Position numbers and translations under genes: made by a program
Source: Paenibacillus polysaccharolyticus
GTDB lineage: Bacteria; Bacillota; Bacilli; Paenibacillales; Paenibacillaceae
Assembly: GCF_900102085.1 (NCBI RefSeq)
Contig: NZ_FMVM01000002.1
Location: 248,001-312,000 of the forward strand
DNA length: 64,000 nucleotides
Direction: 5' to 3'
Shown: positions 45,424 to 54,374 of the stretch, piece after piece
How positions within the stretch are numbered: position 1 is the first letter of the stretch
Layout of the letters: every line of letters starts with the position of its first letter
Notes under the pieces: generated by a model
The model's input: the letters and a program-made list of their open reading frames with translations, nothing else
The model's database searches: none
What the model was told of the DNA's origin: nothing

Positions 45424-46431
45424 GTGTTGATTGAACCAAGTCATTCAGATTCAAAAAAAACAAAAGCGAGCCAGGATTCCAAAGTCAAGCGAGTGCTTAA
45501 ACTTTTACTAAAAGTCATAGCCTCTATACTTATCGTCATCCTGCTTTTCATCGCGACCGTGTTCACGGTGAACCAAGTCAGCAGTCATTCTGAACAAAAG
45601 CGACTGGAACATTACGGGCAACAGGTATCTGTCGATGGAAAACGAATGAACGTATTCATGCAGGGGGAAGGGAAAGAAACGATAGTCATCTTACCTGGGT
45701 TCGGGACAGCTTCTCCTGCGCTTGATTTTAAACCGCTCATATCCGAACTGAGTCCTTATTATAAGGTCGTAGTTGTTGAGCCTTTTGGTTACGGACTAAG
45801 TGAACAGACTGACAAGGAACGTAGTTCGGCTAATATCACGCATGAGATCCATAGTGCGTTGCAAAGCCTCGGTATCAAACGTTATACGCTCATGGCACAT
45901 TCTATCTCAGGTCTCTATAGCCTGGACTATGTGAACCGTTATGCAGATGAGGTACAAGCATTCATTGGACTAGATCACAGTGTTCCGTCTCTTAGTGAGC
46001 AAAAAGTTGAAGCGTCCGACATTGAGCCCATTAAATGGTTCCGTAACCTTGGTTTTGCCCGTGTTCAGTTGAAACTGACTGATGACCCGTATGAAGGGCT
46101 CTCCTATGACGACGATACCAGGGAGCAATTAAACATTTTAATCCGTAAAAATATGTACAACAACACACAATTAAACGAGGCCGTAAGCATGTATTCTAAT
46201 TTCCATGCAGCGAAACAGCTTACCTGGCCAAGTGATTTACCAGTTCTTTTCTTTGTACAGAAAAATCACCCGGTCGTGAAAGAGTGGGTTGCAGAACATG
46301 AGAAACAGATGACGAACGCTAAACAGGGAGAAATGGTTTTACTGGAGGCAGGACATTACTTGTATCGCTCCCATCCCAAGGAAATCGCTGAGAAGATCAA
46401 GGAATTCACCGAAAAGATCGCTACAGATTGA
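45424..46431 (+). CDS. membrane-anchored alpha/beta hydrolase, paralogue of 24750
   Basis: A 335-aa hydrolase with basic N-terminus (K-K-T-K-A-S), one TM helix (about 25-50) and a catalytic domain outside. The oxyanion loop is L-P-G-F-G-T; the nucleophile elbow reads A-H-S-I-S-G instead of G-H-S-I-A-G in the paralogue, keeping the Ser. The probable base His is in E-A-G-H-Y-L-Y. The blocks H-Y-G-Q-Q-V-S-V-D-G-K and E-P-F-G-Y-G-L-S match the 24750 protein closely. The start is GTG 45424 (TTG 45427 possible), with AAAGGAG 6 nt upstream. Substrate unknown; shared promoter boxes point to a common regulon. Confidence 0.87.
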   Translation: MLIEPSHSDSKKTKASQDSKVKRVLKLLLKVIASILIVILLFIATVFTVNQVSSHSEQKRLEHYGQQVSVDGKRMNVFMQGEGKETIVILPGFGTASPALDFKPLISELSPYYKVVVVEPFGYGLSEQTDKERSSANITHEIHSALQSLGIKRYTLMAHSISGLYSLDYVNRYADEVQAFIGLDHSVPSLSEQKVEASDIEPIKWFRNLGFARVQLKLTDDPYEGLSYDDDTREQLNILIRKNMYNNTQLNEAVSMYSNFHAAKQLTWPSDLPVLFFVQKNHPVVKEWVAEHEKQMTNAKQGEMVLLEAGHYLYRSHPKEIAEKIKEFTEKIATD

Positions 46432-46438
46432 GGCAACG

Positions 46439-46481
46439 GCGTTATATGGCGTACTTAAAGTACCCGTGTAACGCTTTTTTT
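46439..46481 (+). terminator. rho-independent terminator
   Basis: GCGTTA/TAACGC outer stem with inner GTACTT/AAGTAC and a run of seven T's after it. Confidence 0.8.
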
Positions 46482-46554
46482 GTTATTCTATTGTTTTACG
46501 GGCAAAATGCTGATACAGCATCGTATAGTGAACACATAATCAGGGGGTTTAAAT

Positions 46555-47175
46555 ATGCAACTTTTAGTGCTCGGGGCTACTGGACGTGTCGGAAGCCATA
46601 TCATTACACTCGCGCTTCAAGGCGGACATCATGTAACTGCATTGGTGCGTAATCCAGAAAAAATAAACAAACGCCATGATCGCTTGACCGTTATTCAAGG
46701 AAATGTGTTGGAATCCGAAGATCTTCTCCGTGCTATACAAGGAGTTGATGCGGTAATCAGCGCGCTGAACACGGATGGAACAACTACACTGTCCAAAAGC
46801 ATGCCGTTACTCATCAATGCCATGGGGCAGGAGGGCTTAAAGCGAATCATTACTGTAGGAACAGCCGGTATTCTGCAAAGCAGAACCGAGCCAGAGAAAC
46901 TTCGATATCAGTCGAGTGAATCCAGACGTAAGTCAACTAGGGCTGCCGAGGAACATGAACAAGTGTACACGTTGCTTAAAGGCTCCACCTTGGAGTGGAC
47001 CATTGTATGCCCTACGTATTTGCCAGATGGGGAGGTTTGCGGCAACTACCGGGTAGAGCGTGACGTTTTACCTGAAGGAGGCACAGAAATTACCGTTGGC
47101 GATACCGCTGAATTCACCTATCGTCAACTCAGCGACCGCCGCTTTATAAATGCACGCGTAGGGATATGTTACTGA
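46555..47175 (+). CDS. NAD(P)-binding atypical SDR (NmrA/BLVRB-like)
   Basis: A 206-aa Rossmann-fold protein. It starts with the dinucleotide motif V-L-G-A-T-G-R-V-G (residues 4-12), followed by V-R-N-P-E-K, which favours NADPH. V-I-S-A-L-N and the I-T-V-G-T-A-G strand follow, then W-T-I-V-C-P-T-Y-L-P. This is the layout of atypical SDRs such as flavin/biliverdin reductase B and NmrA-like proteins. No catalytic YxxxK is evident. AGGGGG precedes the ATG. It is a single gene; the role, redox sensing or quinone/flavin reduction, is unknown. Confidence 0.85.
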   Translation: MQLLVLGATGRVGSHIITLALQGGHHVTALVRNPEKINKRHDRLTVIQGNVLESEDLLRAIQGVDAVISALNTDGTTTLSKSMPLLINAMGQEGLKRIITVGTAGILQSRTEPEKLRYQSSESRRKSTRAAEEHEQVYTLLKGSTLEWTIVCPTYLPDGEVCGNYRVERDVLPEGGTEITVGDTAEFTYRQLSDRRFINARVGICY

Positions 47176-47192
47176 TAAGCCTGCATGAAAAC

Positions 47193-47227
47193 AGCCTGCC
47201 TTCAATTCATAGAAGTCAGGCTTTTTT
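47193..47227 (+). terminator. rho-independent terminator
   Basis: AGCCTG/CAGGCT outer and TTC/GAA inner pairing, followed by TTTTTT. Confidence 0.75.
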
Positions 47228-47294
47228 AATCTTTATACAACACTGACATTCTAGAGCAGAACACTCTCCCCGGTTCTTCAAACTATTTGTAACA

Positions 47295-47717
47295 CTACTT
47301 CACACGTTTGGAGATAGGGTGATCCTCATTCATTTGCAGCAAATCCCACAGGTTCCCATAAAGGTCTTTAAATACAGCAACGATGCCATAGTCTTGTTCC
47401 TTTGGTTCTCTCACAAATTCAATGCCTTTGGCAACCATGTCCTTATAATCTCTCCAGAAGTCATCGGTATTCAGGAACAGGAAAACACGCCCACCAGCCT
47501 GGTTACCGATAAAAGGCTGTTGCTCCGGTTTGGAAGCTCTCGCGAGTAAAATGGTTGTGCCTATAGATCCCGGAGGGGCAATCACCACCCATCTTTTGTC
47601 CTGCTCAGGTTGATAGGTGTCTTCAAGCAATGTGAAGTTCAATTTTTGAGTATAAAATTCGATCGCTTCATCATAATCGTTAATGACCAAAGCGATATGT
47701 ATAATCGACTGAATCAT
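47295..47717 (-). CDS. VOC-family (glyoxalase/dioxygenase-like) protein
   Basis: A 140-aa protein with two beta-alpha-beta-beta-beta modules of the vicinal oxygen chelate superfamily. The putative metal ligands are H7 (I-I-H-I-A-L-V) and the Glu/Asp-bearing end F-K-D-L-Y-G-N-L-W-D-L-L-Q. N-D-Y-D-E-A-I-E-F-Y-T-Q-K-L-N-F is the family entry motif. It may be a glyoxalase-like lyase, a dioxygenase or a drug-binding resistance protein; sequence alone does not decide. GGAGG precedes the ATG. It is convergent with the NAD(P)-binding gene. Confidence 0.85.
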   Translation of the reverse strand: MIQSIIHIALVINDYDEAIEFYTQKLNFTLLEDTYQPEQDKRWVVIAPPGSIGTTILLARASKPEQQPFIGNQAGGRVFLFLNTDDFWRDYKDMVAKGIEFVREPKEQDYGIVAVFKDLYGNLWDLLQMNEDHPISKRVK

Positions 47718-47844
47718 AAGGGGGCCTCCATTTCATCTTTTGGTCAACGATACAGTTATACCATTGGAATTGGAGAGACTACAACGGTAAATAAGGAAAA
47801 GCAGGAAGTTTCCCTACTCCTAAACCCTGATTTGAAGTATGATA

Positions 47845-47863
47845 TATACTAGGTTAAGCGCTT
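47845..47863 (+). promoter_or_regulatory. -10 element with imperfect cre site
   Basis: TATACT (47845-47850) is followed by TTAAGCGCTTTC containing the palindrome AAGCGCTT (47856-47863). Against the CcpA cre consensus there are three mismatches, so carbon repression is only a suggestion. Confidence 0.3.
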
Positions 47864-47908
47864 TCTTTTAGATCAAATTCAATATACATACTTAGGAGGC
47901 TACTAAAC

Positions 47909-49723
47909 TTGTTGAATACAAACACCAATTACGCAGGATATCTTTTTGTGCATTTTATCGGTGAACAGCCCGATGGAGAGCAGGTTTATTTTTCATATAG
48001 CGAGGATGGCCTTCATTGGAAGGACTTAAACGGGGGTAAGCCCGTATTGCGCTCCAATCTGGGGGAACAGGGTGTACGCGACCCGTTTCTCATTCGCTCC
48101 GCTAAGGAGAATAAGTTTTATCTGATTGCAACCGATCTGCGAATCGCAAACGGCAAAGGCTGGGGTGTTGCTGTAAACGAAGGCAGTCGTGATATTGTCG
48201 TATGGGAGTCCAGTAATCTCGTGGATTGGTCTTCTCCTTGGACAATTACACTTGGCATCCCGGGTGCAGGTTGTGTGTGGGCACCTGAAGCCGTATATGA
48301 TGAAGCAACTGATGAGTTTCTTGTATTCTGGGCCTCAGCCACACAAGATGCAGATGCATCTGAACGTAAACAGAAGATTTACAGCGCACGCACCAAAGAC
48401 TTCCGTACATTCACTCCATCGGTAAAGTATATCGAGCGTGAAAATCATATCATTGATACGACCATTCTTGCTTCTTCGGGTTCTTACTACCGATACTCCA
48501 AAGATGAAACAACCAAAAACATTCGTGTTGAAAAGGGGAACTCTTTGGACAAGGATGCCTTCACTACGATCCATGCGCCTGTGCTGGAAGCTCTGATGGG
48601 TGTAGAAGGGCCACAGATATTTAAATTCAATGACCGGGATGAGTGGTGCCTGATTGTGGATCGTTTTGCTGAGGGAAAAGGTTATCTACCGCTGTTGACA
48701 ACGGATTTGGATAGCGGAAACTTCCGAATAGCTTCAGATGATGAGTTTGATATGGGAAAAACCCAAAAGCGGCACGGCGGCATTCTGCCAATCACCGTGG
48801 AAGAAGGTAATTGTCTGCTGGCCGCTTATGGAGACGGTCACCAGGTACTGGCTGGTCAATACGCTGACCCTGATGTGGCGAAGTTTGGCGACCGCTATTA
48901 TATGTATCCTACTACGGATGGCTTCGACGGGTGGTCAGGTACGCAGTTTAAGGTGTTTTCCTCCAGCGATCTGCAATATTGGCAGGATGAAGGGATTATT
49001 CTTGATCTGGCAACGGATGATGTGCCTTGGGCCATCGGGAATGCATGGGCACCAGCGATTGCCAGCCACAACAACAAATATTACTATTATTTCTGCGGCA
49101 AATTGCCTAACCAGGAAAGTGCTATTGGTGTCGCTATTGCCGATTCACCGACGGGTCCATTCCGAGCGGAGCCTGAGCCTTTAATTACAATGGATCAATT
49201 AAGACATCTTGGGATCAAGATGGGGCAAGCCATTGATCCTTCAATCTATGCAGAGCAGGATGGCAAGATGTATCTGTTGTTTGGCAACGGTGATGCTGCA
49301 ATTGTGGAGCTTGGTGACAATATGATCACTGTTCGTGAAGAAACGATGCGTAACATTGCAGGATTGCATGATTTCAGAGAGGCCGTAACCGTGTTAAAGA
49401 GGGATGGGCTTTACCACTTCACATGGTCTTGTGATGATACGGGAAGTGAGGATTATCACGTCAATTACGGTACGTCGGAAAGCCTCTACGGCCCGGTCAC
49501 CTATCACTACCCTGTCTTAAGCAAAAATGTAGAAAAAGACATGCTTGGAACAGGACATCACTGTATTTTCCATGATTCTGAAACGGATCAGTATTACATG
49601 GCTTACCATCGTTTTGTAACTCCGTTATCGCGGTTCTCCGAGGGGAAAGGGTACCACCGGGAAGTATGTATTGACCCGATTCAGTTTGGAGCAGATGGTC
49701 GTATGAAGCCTATTGTTTTGTGA
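47909..49723 (+). CDS. GH43-like tandem five-bladed propeller glycosidase
   Basis: A 604-aa protein without a signal peptide. It has two five-bladed beta-propeller units of the GH43/GH117 clan: about 5-300 (G-V-R-D-P-F-L-I-R, W-A-P-E-A, G-V-E-G-P) and about 305-604. The second unit has the catalytic-type motifs Y-A-D-P-D-V-A-K-F-G-D-R-Y-Y-M-Y, N-A-W-A-P-A-I, I-D-P-S-I-Y and H-D-F-R-E-A. Arabinofuranosidase, arabinanase or xylosidase activity is expected, with the C-terminal unit the likelier active one. TTG 47909 follows AGGAGG with 9-nt spacing; the next codon is also TTG. Single gene. Confidence 0.85.
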   Translation: MLNTNTNYAGYLFVHFIGEQPDGEQVYFSYSEDGLHWKDLNGGKPVLRSNLGEQGVRDPFLIRSAKENKFYLIATDLRIANGKGWGVAVNEGSRDIVVWESSNLVDWSSPWTITLGIPGAGCVWAPEAVYDEATDEFLVFWASATQDADASERKQKIYSARTKDFRTFTPSVKYIERENHIIDTTILASSGSYYRYSKDETTKNIRVEKGNSLDKDAFTTIHAPVLEALMGVEGPQIFKFNDRDEWCLIVDRFAEGKGYLPLLTTDLDSGNFRIASDDEFDMGKTQKRHGGILPITVEEGNCLLAAYGDGHQVLAGQYADPDVAKFGDRYYMYPTTDGFDGWSGTQFKVFSSSDLQYWQDEGIILDLATDDVPWAIGNAWAPAIASHNNKYYYYFCGKLPNQESAIGVAIADSPTGPFRAEPEPLITMDQLRHLGIKMGQAIDPSIYAEQDGKMYLLFGNGDAAIVELGDNMITVREETMRNIAGLHDFREAVTVLKRDGLYHFTWSCDDTGSEDYHVNYGTSESLYGPVTYHYPVLSKNVEKDMLGTGHHCIFHDSETDQYYMAYHRFVTPLSRFSEGKGYHREVCIDPIQFGADGRMKPIVL

Positions 49724-49830
49724 AATGATGGGATGGTTGAACAGTATTGAAGCGAACAATCACGATACAAAACCGAAGCAATTCGAATAGAGTATCGTAA
49801 TGGAGATTCATCATTTGTACGTCTCATGGA

Positions 49831-49856
49831 AGCCGCTAAACCATAGCGGCTTTTTT
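49831..49856 (+). terminator. rho-independent terminator
   Basis: AGCCGCT/AGCGGCT stem, 7-nt loop, then six T's. Confidence 0.85.
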
Positions 49857-49943
49857 AGATTTTGCTTATATACGTACATGGGCCAAATCATCGCTGTTAC
49901 ACAAGAAAGAGTGACTGCTTGCAGAAGAATTTCTGTTATCGAT

Positions 49944-50062
49944 GAAACGTTTCGAGTTAAAAGTCAAAAGATAAACCTAAATAAAACTTTTAAAGTAAGG
50001 GTTTTCATTTTGTTATTTACCAGATATGTACATTCGTGATATCATAAATGCGAAACGTTTCG
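49944..50062 (+). promoter_or_regulatory. two GAAACGTTTC operators flanking a promoter
   Basis: GAAACGTTTC occurs at 49944-49953 and, extended to CGAAACGTTTCG, at 50051-50062, just downstream of -10 TATCAT. The copies are 108 bp apart. The central CG and A-tract form indicate a LacI-family protein, possibly by looping, but the spacing differs from cre and from the AAAACGTTTT sites at 30-31 kb. Confidence 0.6.
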
Positions 50063-50088
50063 AATTCATTTTTGAAGGGAGAAAAGAG

Positions 50089-51441
50089 ATGAACATTGTA
50101 AAAAGGTTAGGACTTATTTTAACTTTTTGTCTGTTTGCCAGCACAGCTTTCGCTCCTGTCATATCTGCACATGATTCAGGCAAGACGCCGGGCTTCAAAC
50201 CAGAATTGAAAGCGGTTGCCAAAAAAACGTACAAGTACTTCAAAGATTTTACCGATCCCAAAACCGGGTTGACGTATGATGAAGTCCGAATGAAGGAAAC
50301 GGGAATGGAAGAAGCCAAGCGTACCTCGCCAACAAACATTGCGATGTACATGATGAGTACCGTTTCTGCGGAACGAATGGGCCTGCTTTCGAAGAAAGAA
50401 GCCGTATCCCGCTTGAAAACAACGTTAAACACACTGGAGAAGATGGATAAGTGGAATGGTCTCTTTTATAACTGGTACAACACGGACGATGGTTCCGTCA
50501 AAAAAGATTGGGGGCAATTTATATCACAAGTAGATAATGGCTGGTTATCCGCAGGATTAATCGTCGTTGGACAAGCGTATAACGAGTTAAATGCACAAAC
50601 CAGCACTCTTGTTAAACAGATGAACTATACAACGTTATACGATCCGGAAGTCGGCCAATTCCGTGGTGGCTATGATGTCGCAAAAGGCGCACTGACAGAG
50701 CATCATTATGGGTCCTTTTATACGGAACCTCGTGTAGCGAGTTATATTGCCATTGGTAAAGGAGACGTACCGAAAGAGCATTGGTGGAAGATGTATCGAA
50801 CTATGCCTCTTGAATGGGATTGGCAGTCTCAGATTCCTCAGGGTCAAACGGTGAATTATGATGGCGTCGATGTCTTCGAAGGAAGTTATGAGTATAAAGG
50901 TAAAAAGTTTGTTCCTAGCTGGGGAGGCAGTATGTTTGAAGGGCTGATGCCGGGTCTGGTGATCAAGGAAAAAGACTTGGGTACTCAGGCGTTAGGTCTA
51001 AACAATAAACATCATGTCGATCTGCAAATCGAATATGCCAAAGAAAAAGGGTATGCAGCATGGGGATTTTCCCCGTCAGCAACACCTACCGGATATAGTG
51101 AGTTTGCAGCAACACCGCTTGGCATCTCAGGTTATAAAGACGGAGCAACGGTAACTGCGCATGCAACATTCCTTGCCTTGGACTATGCGCCTGAAGAGGC
51201 ACGTAAAAACATCAAAACACTGAAAAAGTTAAACATGATTGGCGAATATGGCTTATACGACTCCATCAATCTGGAGACCAAAGAAATCGCCAAAGCTTAT
51301 CTGGCATTGGACCAAGGCATGATTATGGTATCTATTGCGAACTATCTGGAGGATGGAGTTATCCGTGATTATTTCCACAGCGATCCTATTGGTCAGAAAC
51401 CTGAAGAACTGTTGAAAAAAGAAGTATTCTCCATTCAGTAG
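50089..51441 (+). CDS. secreted DUF3131/glycoamylase-type glycosidase (GH144-like)
   Basis: A 450-aa secreted protein. The frame opens at 50026, but AAGGGAG precedes ATG 50089, and the signal peptide (M-N-I-V-K-R-L-G-L-I-L, cut near V-I-S-A-H) starts there. The mature part forms an (alpha/alpha)6 barrel: T-S-P-T-N-I-A-M-Y-M-M-S-T-V, W-N-G-L-F-Y-N-W-Y, F-I-S-Q-V-D-N-G-W-L, V-P-S-W-G-G-S-M-F-E-G-L-M-P and W-G-F-S-P-S. These blocks are those of DUF3131 and Glycoamylase domains, found in GH144 endo-beta-1,2-glucanases and in NdvB cyclic-glucan synthases. Beta-1,2-glucan or a related polymer is therefore a reasonable substrate guess. Two palindromic operators frame the promoter. Confidence 0.8.
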   Translation: MNIVKRLGLILTFCLFASTAFAPVISAHDSGKTPGFKPELKAVAKKTYKYFKDFTDPKTGLTYDEVRMKETGMEEAKRTSPTNIAMYMMSTVSAERMGLLSKKEAVSRLKTTLNTLEKMDKWNGLFYNWYNTDDGSVKKDWGQFISQVDNGWLSAGLIVVGQAYNELNAQTSTLVKQMNYTTLYDPEVGQFRGGYDVAKGALTEHHYGSFYTEPRVASYIAIGKGDVPKEHWWKMYRTMPLEWDWQSQIPQGQTVNYDGVDVFEGSYEYKGKKFVPSWGGSMFEGLMPGLVIKEKDLGTQALGLNNKHHVDLQIEYAKEKGYAAWGFSPSATPTGYSEFAATPLGISGYKDGATVTAHATFLALDYAPEEARKNIKTLKKLNMIGEYGLYDSINLETKEIAKAYLALDQGMIMVSIANYLEDGVIRDYFHSDPIGQKPEELLKKEVFSIQ

Positions 51442-51452
51442 ACCCGATTCAG

Positions 51453-51494
51453 AAGGAACGAGGTATCACTTGATGACGCCTCGTTCCTTTTTTG
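51453..51494 (+). terminator. rho-independent terminator
   Basis: A perfect 11-bp stem AAGGAACGAGG/CCTCGTTCCTT followed by T's. Confidence 0.9.
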
Positions 51495-51634
51495 TTGATT
51501 AGACTTATGGCTTTTTTTGTGTATAGCATAGTTTAAATTGTTTACTACATATTTTTAAGCTTTTGCGATCGTTACAATAACGTATAAGAGAAGTAGGTGA
51601 TTTTTACTACATGAAAATTGCAGGAGGATAACCA

Positions 51635-52654
51635 ATGAAAGATTTTTTAAAATTTGATACGAATGAAGAACGGCAAGCGTTGTTAATCAGAGCAAGGAAG
51701 GTTGCTTTATCAGCAATCCAACAGTATGACTTAGAATGGGATAAAATCGAGTTTATTCAACTATCTGAATCGATCACGTATAAAATTGAAACCAGTACAG
51801 CTAACCATTATTTGCTTCGCATTCATTCGGACCGATTGAGCAGAGAGGAAATTCGTTCGGAGCTCCTACTGTTACAAGCACTGAAAAAATCGAAAGAACT
51901 AAATGTATCCGAAGGGATACCAAGTTGTGATGGTATTTATGTTTTGGAGATTGAAACAGAAATGGGATATAGACGGCCTAATGTAACAATGATGCGGTGG
52001 ATCGAGGGTGAAAAAACAACAGGGGAATTTACGGATAGTCATGCGTATAATATGGGAGTAATGATTAGCAGGCTCCATGCAGCAGCAAAGGATTTCAATC
52101 CACCTTCTGATTTTGTAAGGTCTGCTTGGGGAGTAGAAAGCTTTAAACGTGAACTGGCTAAGTTGGAACGTTACCATCAACGTTTTTTATCCGAAAAGGC
52201 ATGGAAGCTGTATCAAGATGCAGCGGAGAAGGTTGTATCCCAACTTACCACTATGCGTCAAACTGAACATAACTACGGACTAATTCATGCTGATTTACAT
52301 ACCGGTAATATGGTTTTTAACGATGATCAACCTTCACCAATTGATTTTGAAAGATGTGGGTATGGATATTTTCTCTACGATATGGCAGGCACCATGCTGG
52401 AGCTTTGGCCTAAACATCGATGGCAGCTTATCCAAGGTTATGAGCGTAGTAGGAAGCTGGAAACGGACTATACCCGGGATCTGGAATGTTTTTTCATCAT
52501 GTTCATGATCGAGAATTATTGTCATCACGCCTCTAATCCAAGAGAAACCGCCAGTTTAATCGATGAACAAAAATATGCCCAAGCATACATAAGAGAATAT
52601 TTAAATGGTAATCCATTTTTATTCGAAGTAATCGAGCCTGTAAAAATGGATTAA
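51635..52654 (+). CDS. APH-family phosphotransferase
   Basis: A 339-aa protein-kinase-like small-molecule phosphotransferase. The N-lobe carries the ATP-binding strand region (Y-L-L-R-I-H); the C-lobe has the Brenner motif L-I-H-A-D-L-H-T-G-N-M-V and the metal-binding P-I-D-F-E-R-C-G-Y-G. These are features of aminoglycoside phosphotransferases, homoserine kinase ThrB-like and choline kinases. Acceptor unknown; resistance is possible but not shown. GGAGG precedes the ATG by 8-9 nt. It stands alone with its own terminator. Confidence 0.87.
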   Translation: MKDFLKFDTNEERQALLIRARKVALSAIQQYDLEWDKIEFIQLSESITYKIETSTANHYLLRIHSDRLSREEIRSELLLLQALKKSKELNVSEGIPSCDGIYVLEIETEMGYRRPNVTMMRWIEGEKTTGEFTDSHAYNMGVMISRLHAAAKDFNPPSDFVRSAWGVESFKRELAKLERYHQRFLSEKAWKLYQDAAEKVVSQLTTMRQTEHNYGLIHADLHTGNMVFNDDQPSPIDFERCGYGYFLYDMAGTMLELWPKHRWQLIQGYERSRKLETDYTRDLECFFIMFMIENYCHHASNPRETASLIDEQKYAQAYIREYLNGNPFLFEVIEPVKMD

Positions 52655-52667
52655 TACTAGCTTTCAG

Positions 52668-52713
52668 ACGGAACGAAACGGAGGGTCTTCCTCGGATCGT
52701 TCCGTATTTTTGT
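52668..52713. terminator. bidirectional terminator
   Basis: ACGGAACGA/TCGTTCCGT stem (9 bp) with a partly paired interior, then ATTTTTG. It lies between the convergent phosphotransferase and transglutaminase-like genes. Confidence 0.8.
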
Positions 52714-52741
52714 TCGTGTTTTGCTTCAAAAGAATAACCGA

Positions 52742-53440
52742 TCACCCTCGCCTAATGCGTCTCACATTCCTATTCATCAGATGCCGAACCAGATGACTAA
52801 ATATCATTCTCTTGATTGGATTTAACTTTTGGGGATGGAGAGAAAAGAATTGATCCGGATTGTCAAACGTACCGAAATCCTGGACAATGCCTTCTTTCTG
52901 CACATAGGTGTCATTTTCATTCCAAAAAATAGCGGGGTTCTGAAAATCATCCGTAGCCACGCCATACCCGCAAAATGAACCTGTACATTGCTCGAACTTT
53001 TGTTGAAGCTTGGTCAGATAAGCAAGATCCAGGATAAATCCCTCAATATTTAACCATCTGTCGTTATATAACACTTCAATCCAGCTGTGGATAATCTCTT
53101 TCGGAGAAAGGTGATAATACCAGCCTTTCATGGCTCCCTTTTGCAATTGCTTATGAATCGTAAAACCGTGAATGCGGCAAGGTATACCCAGCGCTCTGAG
53201 TAGTGCCATGAATAAAATGCCTTTCGTATTACACTGTCCATAGCCGTCGTGGAGCACTTCTGAAGCTTGAACATTATCGCTACGATTATAACCAAATTCA
53301 ATCTCGTCACGAACGTAGTTATATACGTGAAGGATTTGTTCCTTTACAGGGAGTGAAGCCCAGTTACGGCTGAGAATGAGGCTCTGAATGGTCGAATGAT
53401 TGTAATCTAACAATTGCGTTTGCTCGAGATTGTGGTTCAT
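52742..53440 (-). CDS. transglutaminase-like superfamily protein
   Basis: A 232-aa cytoplasmic protein with the papain-like transglutaminase core. Catalytic Cys lies in G-Y-G-Q-C-N-T-K-G, His in I-I-H-S-W-I-E-V-L-Y and Asp/Glu in W-L-N-I-E-G. The preceding V-Y-N-Y-V-R-D-E-I-E-F-G-Y is the usual helical entry. No signal peptide is present. The family includes peptidases and cross-linking enzymes; the function here is unknown. The frame starts at 53458, but GGAGGTG selects ATG 53440. It lies 29 nt downstream of the AraC gene on the same strand and is probably in its operon. Confidence 0.87.
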   Translation of the reverse strand: MNHNLEQTQLLDYNHSTIQSLILSRNWASLPVKEQILHVYNYVRDEIEFGYNRSDNVQASEVLHDGYGQCNTKGILFMALLRALGIPCRIHGFTIHKQLQKGAMKGWYYHLSPKEIIHSWIEVLYNDRWLNIEGFILDLAYLTKLQQKFEQCTGSFCGYGVATDDFQNPAIFWNENDTYVQKEGIVQDFGTFDNPDQFFSLHPQKLNPIKRMIFSHLVRHLMNRNVRRIRRG

Positions 53441-53469
53441 GATGAGCACCTCCTGCAAACATTGTATCG

Positions 53470-54231
53470 TCAGTGCAGGGAGGAAACTTGCAAAAACACG
53501 CTATCTTTGCGAATATCTTTGGCGGTCATGCCGAGCAATCGTTTACTCGTATTGGCAAAATGCGAGGGCGTATCAAAACCAGCTGCCATTGCTGCTTCCG
53601 TGATGCTCGTTCCTTGGAAAATCAGATAACATGCCTTCTGTAGCTTATGTAAGACGAGATAAGCACTAAGGGAAATTCCTGTATTCTCTTTAAACAGATG
53701 TGAGAGCCTACTACTCGAAAGACCGAACTGTTCCGCGTAATTACGAATAGAGTGCTCCGAATCCGTGCAATCCTTCATATGTTGGATCAGTTCCTTGATT
53801 CGTGAATCCGTAATCGCAGGTGGAGTGTAATCCAGTTGAAAAAGAGTCATGAGTTCTTGTAAAAATAAACCGTATCGCTCTTCATCATGAATTTGCGGTA
53901 ACGATGCTTTTATAAATTCGGCGACTTCTTTTCTATCCACTGAAGGAAGCTTGGCGTACGCCTGTTTGCCCATATATTGTTTAAAGGCGGCAGCTATGCT
54001 TGAAGTGCTGTCTATTAAAAGCAAGACTAGAGGTTGCCCCGATCCCTGCAAACGATGAGTAACATTAGAATTAAGCACGATTCCGGCAGTACTTATAATC
54101 TCTCCCTCAACTTCAATCTGAAAATGATTTTCTAGTGCAATCGTGACTTGAATAAACGTATGTTGATGTTCCTCAGCATCAATGGCATTGGAATGCACAA
54201 GAATGTTATGCTGCGCACCATATAAATTCAT
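53470..54231 (-). CDS. AraC-family transcriptional regulator
   Basis: A 253-aa regulator. The N-terminal cupin-like domain (about 10-100, H-Q-H-T-F-I-Q-V) would bind the effector. The C-terminal double HTH (about 150-245) has Y-A-E-Q-F-G-L-S-S-S-R-L-S-H-L-F-K-E-N-T-G and A-A-G-F-D-T-P-S-H-F-A-N-T. The second helix is Ser/Thr-rich and unusual but intact. GAGGTG precedes ATG 54231; a TTG lies one codon earlier. It is the first gene of a pair with the transglutaminase-like protein, which it may control. Confidence 0.87.
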   Translation of the reverse strand: MNLYGAQHNILVHSNAIDAEEHQHTFIQVTIALENHFQIEVEGEIISTAGIVLNSNVTHRLQGSGQPLVLLLIDSTSSIAAAFKQYMGKQAYAKLPSVDRKEVAEFIKASLPQIHDEERYGLFLQELMTLFQLDYTPPAITDSRIKELIQHMKDCTDSEHSIRNYAEQFGLSSSRLSHLFKENTGISLSAYLVLHKLQKACYLIFQGTSITEAAMAAGFDTPSHFANTSKRLLGMTAKDIRKDSVFLQVSSLH

Positions 54232-54374
54232 CAAACGGCTATCACCTCATAGTTAAAATAAATCAATGATCACTGTATATTACAATACAACTGGAGTGAT
54301 ATTGAAAGGGGTATTACATATGAATCTTCTTTATCTCTTTATTTTAGAATAATTTCCCACTATGCAGAACGAAA

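Larger units (their letters stand above)
49724..50088 (+). other. intergenic region with terminator, promoter and two palindromes
   Basis: It holds the GH43 gene terminator (49831-49856), two GAAACGTTTC palindromes and a promoter (TTACCA 50017-50022, 17 bp, TATCAT 50040-50045). An AAGGGAG RBS serves the next gene. Nothing else was recognised. Confidence 0.6.

Noticed and set aside
49944-50062. CcpA cre sites
   Set aside because: The palindromes have the half-sites one base pair too close and lack the TG/CA ends of cre.
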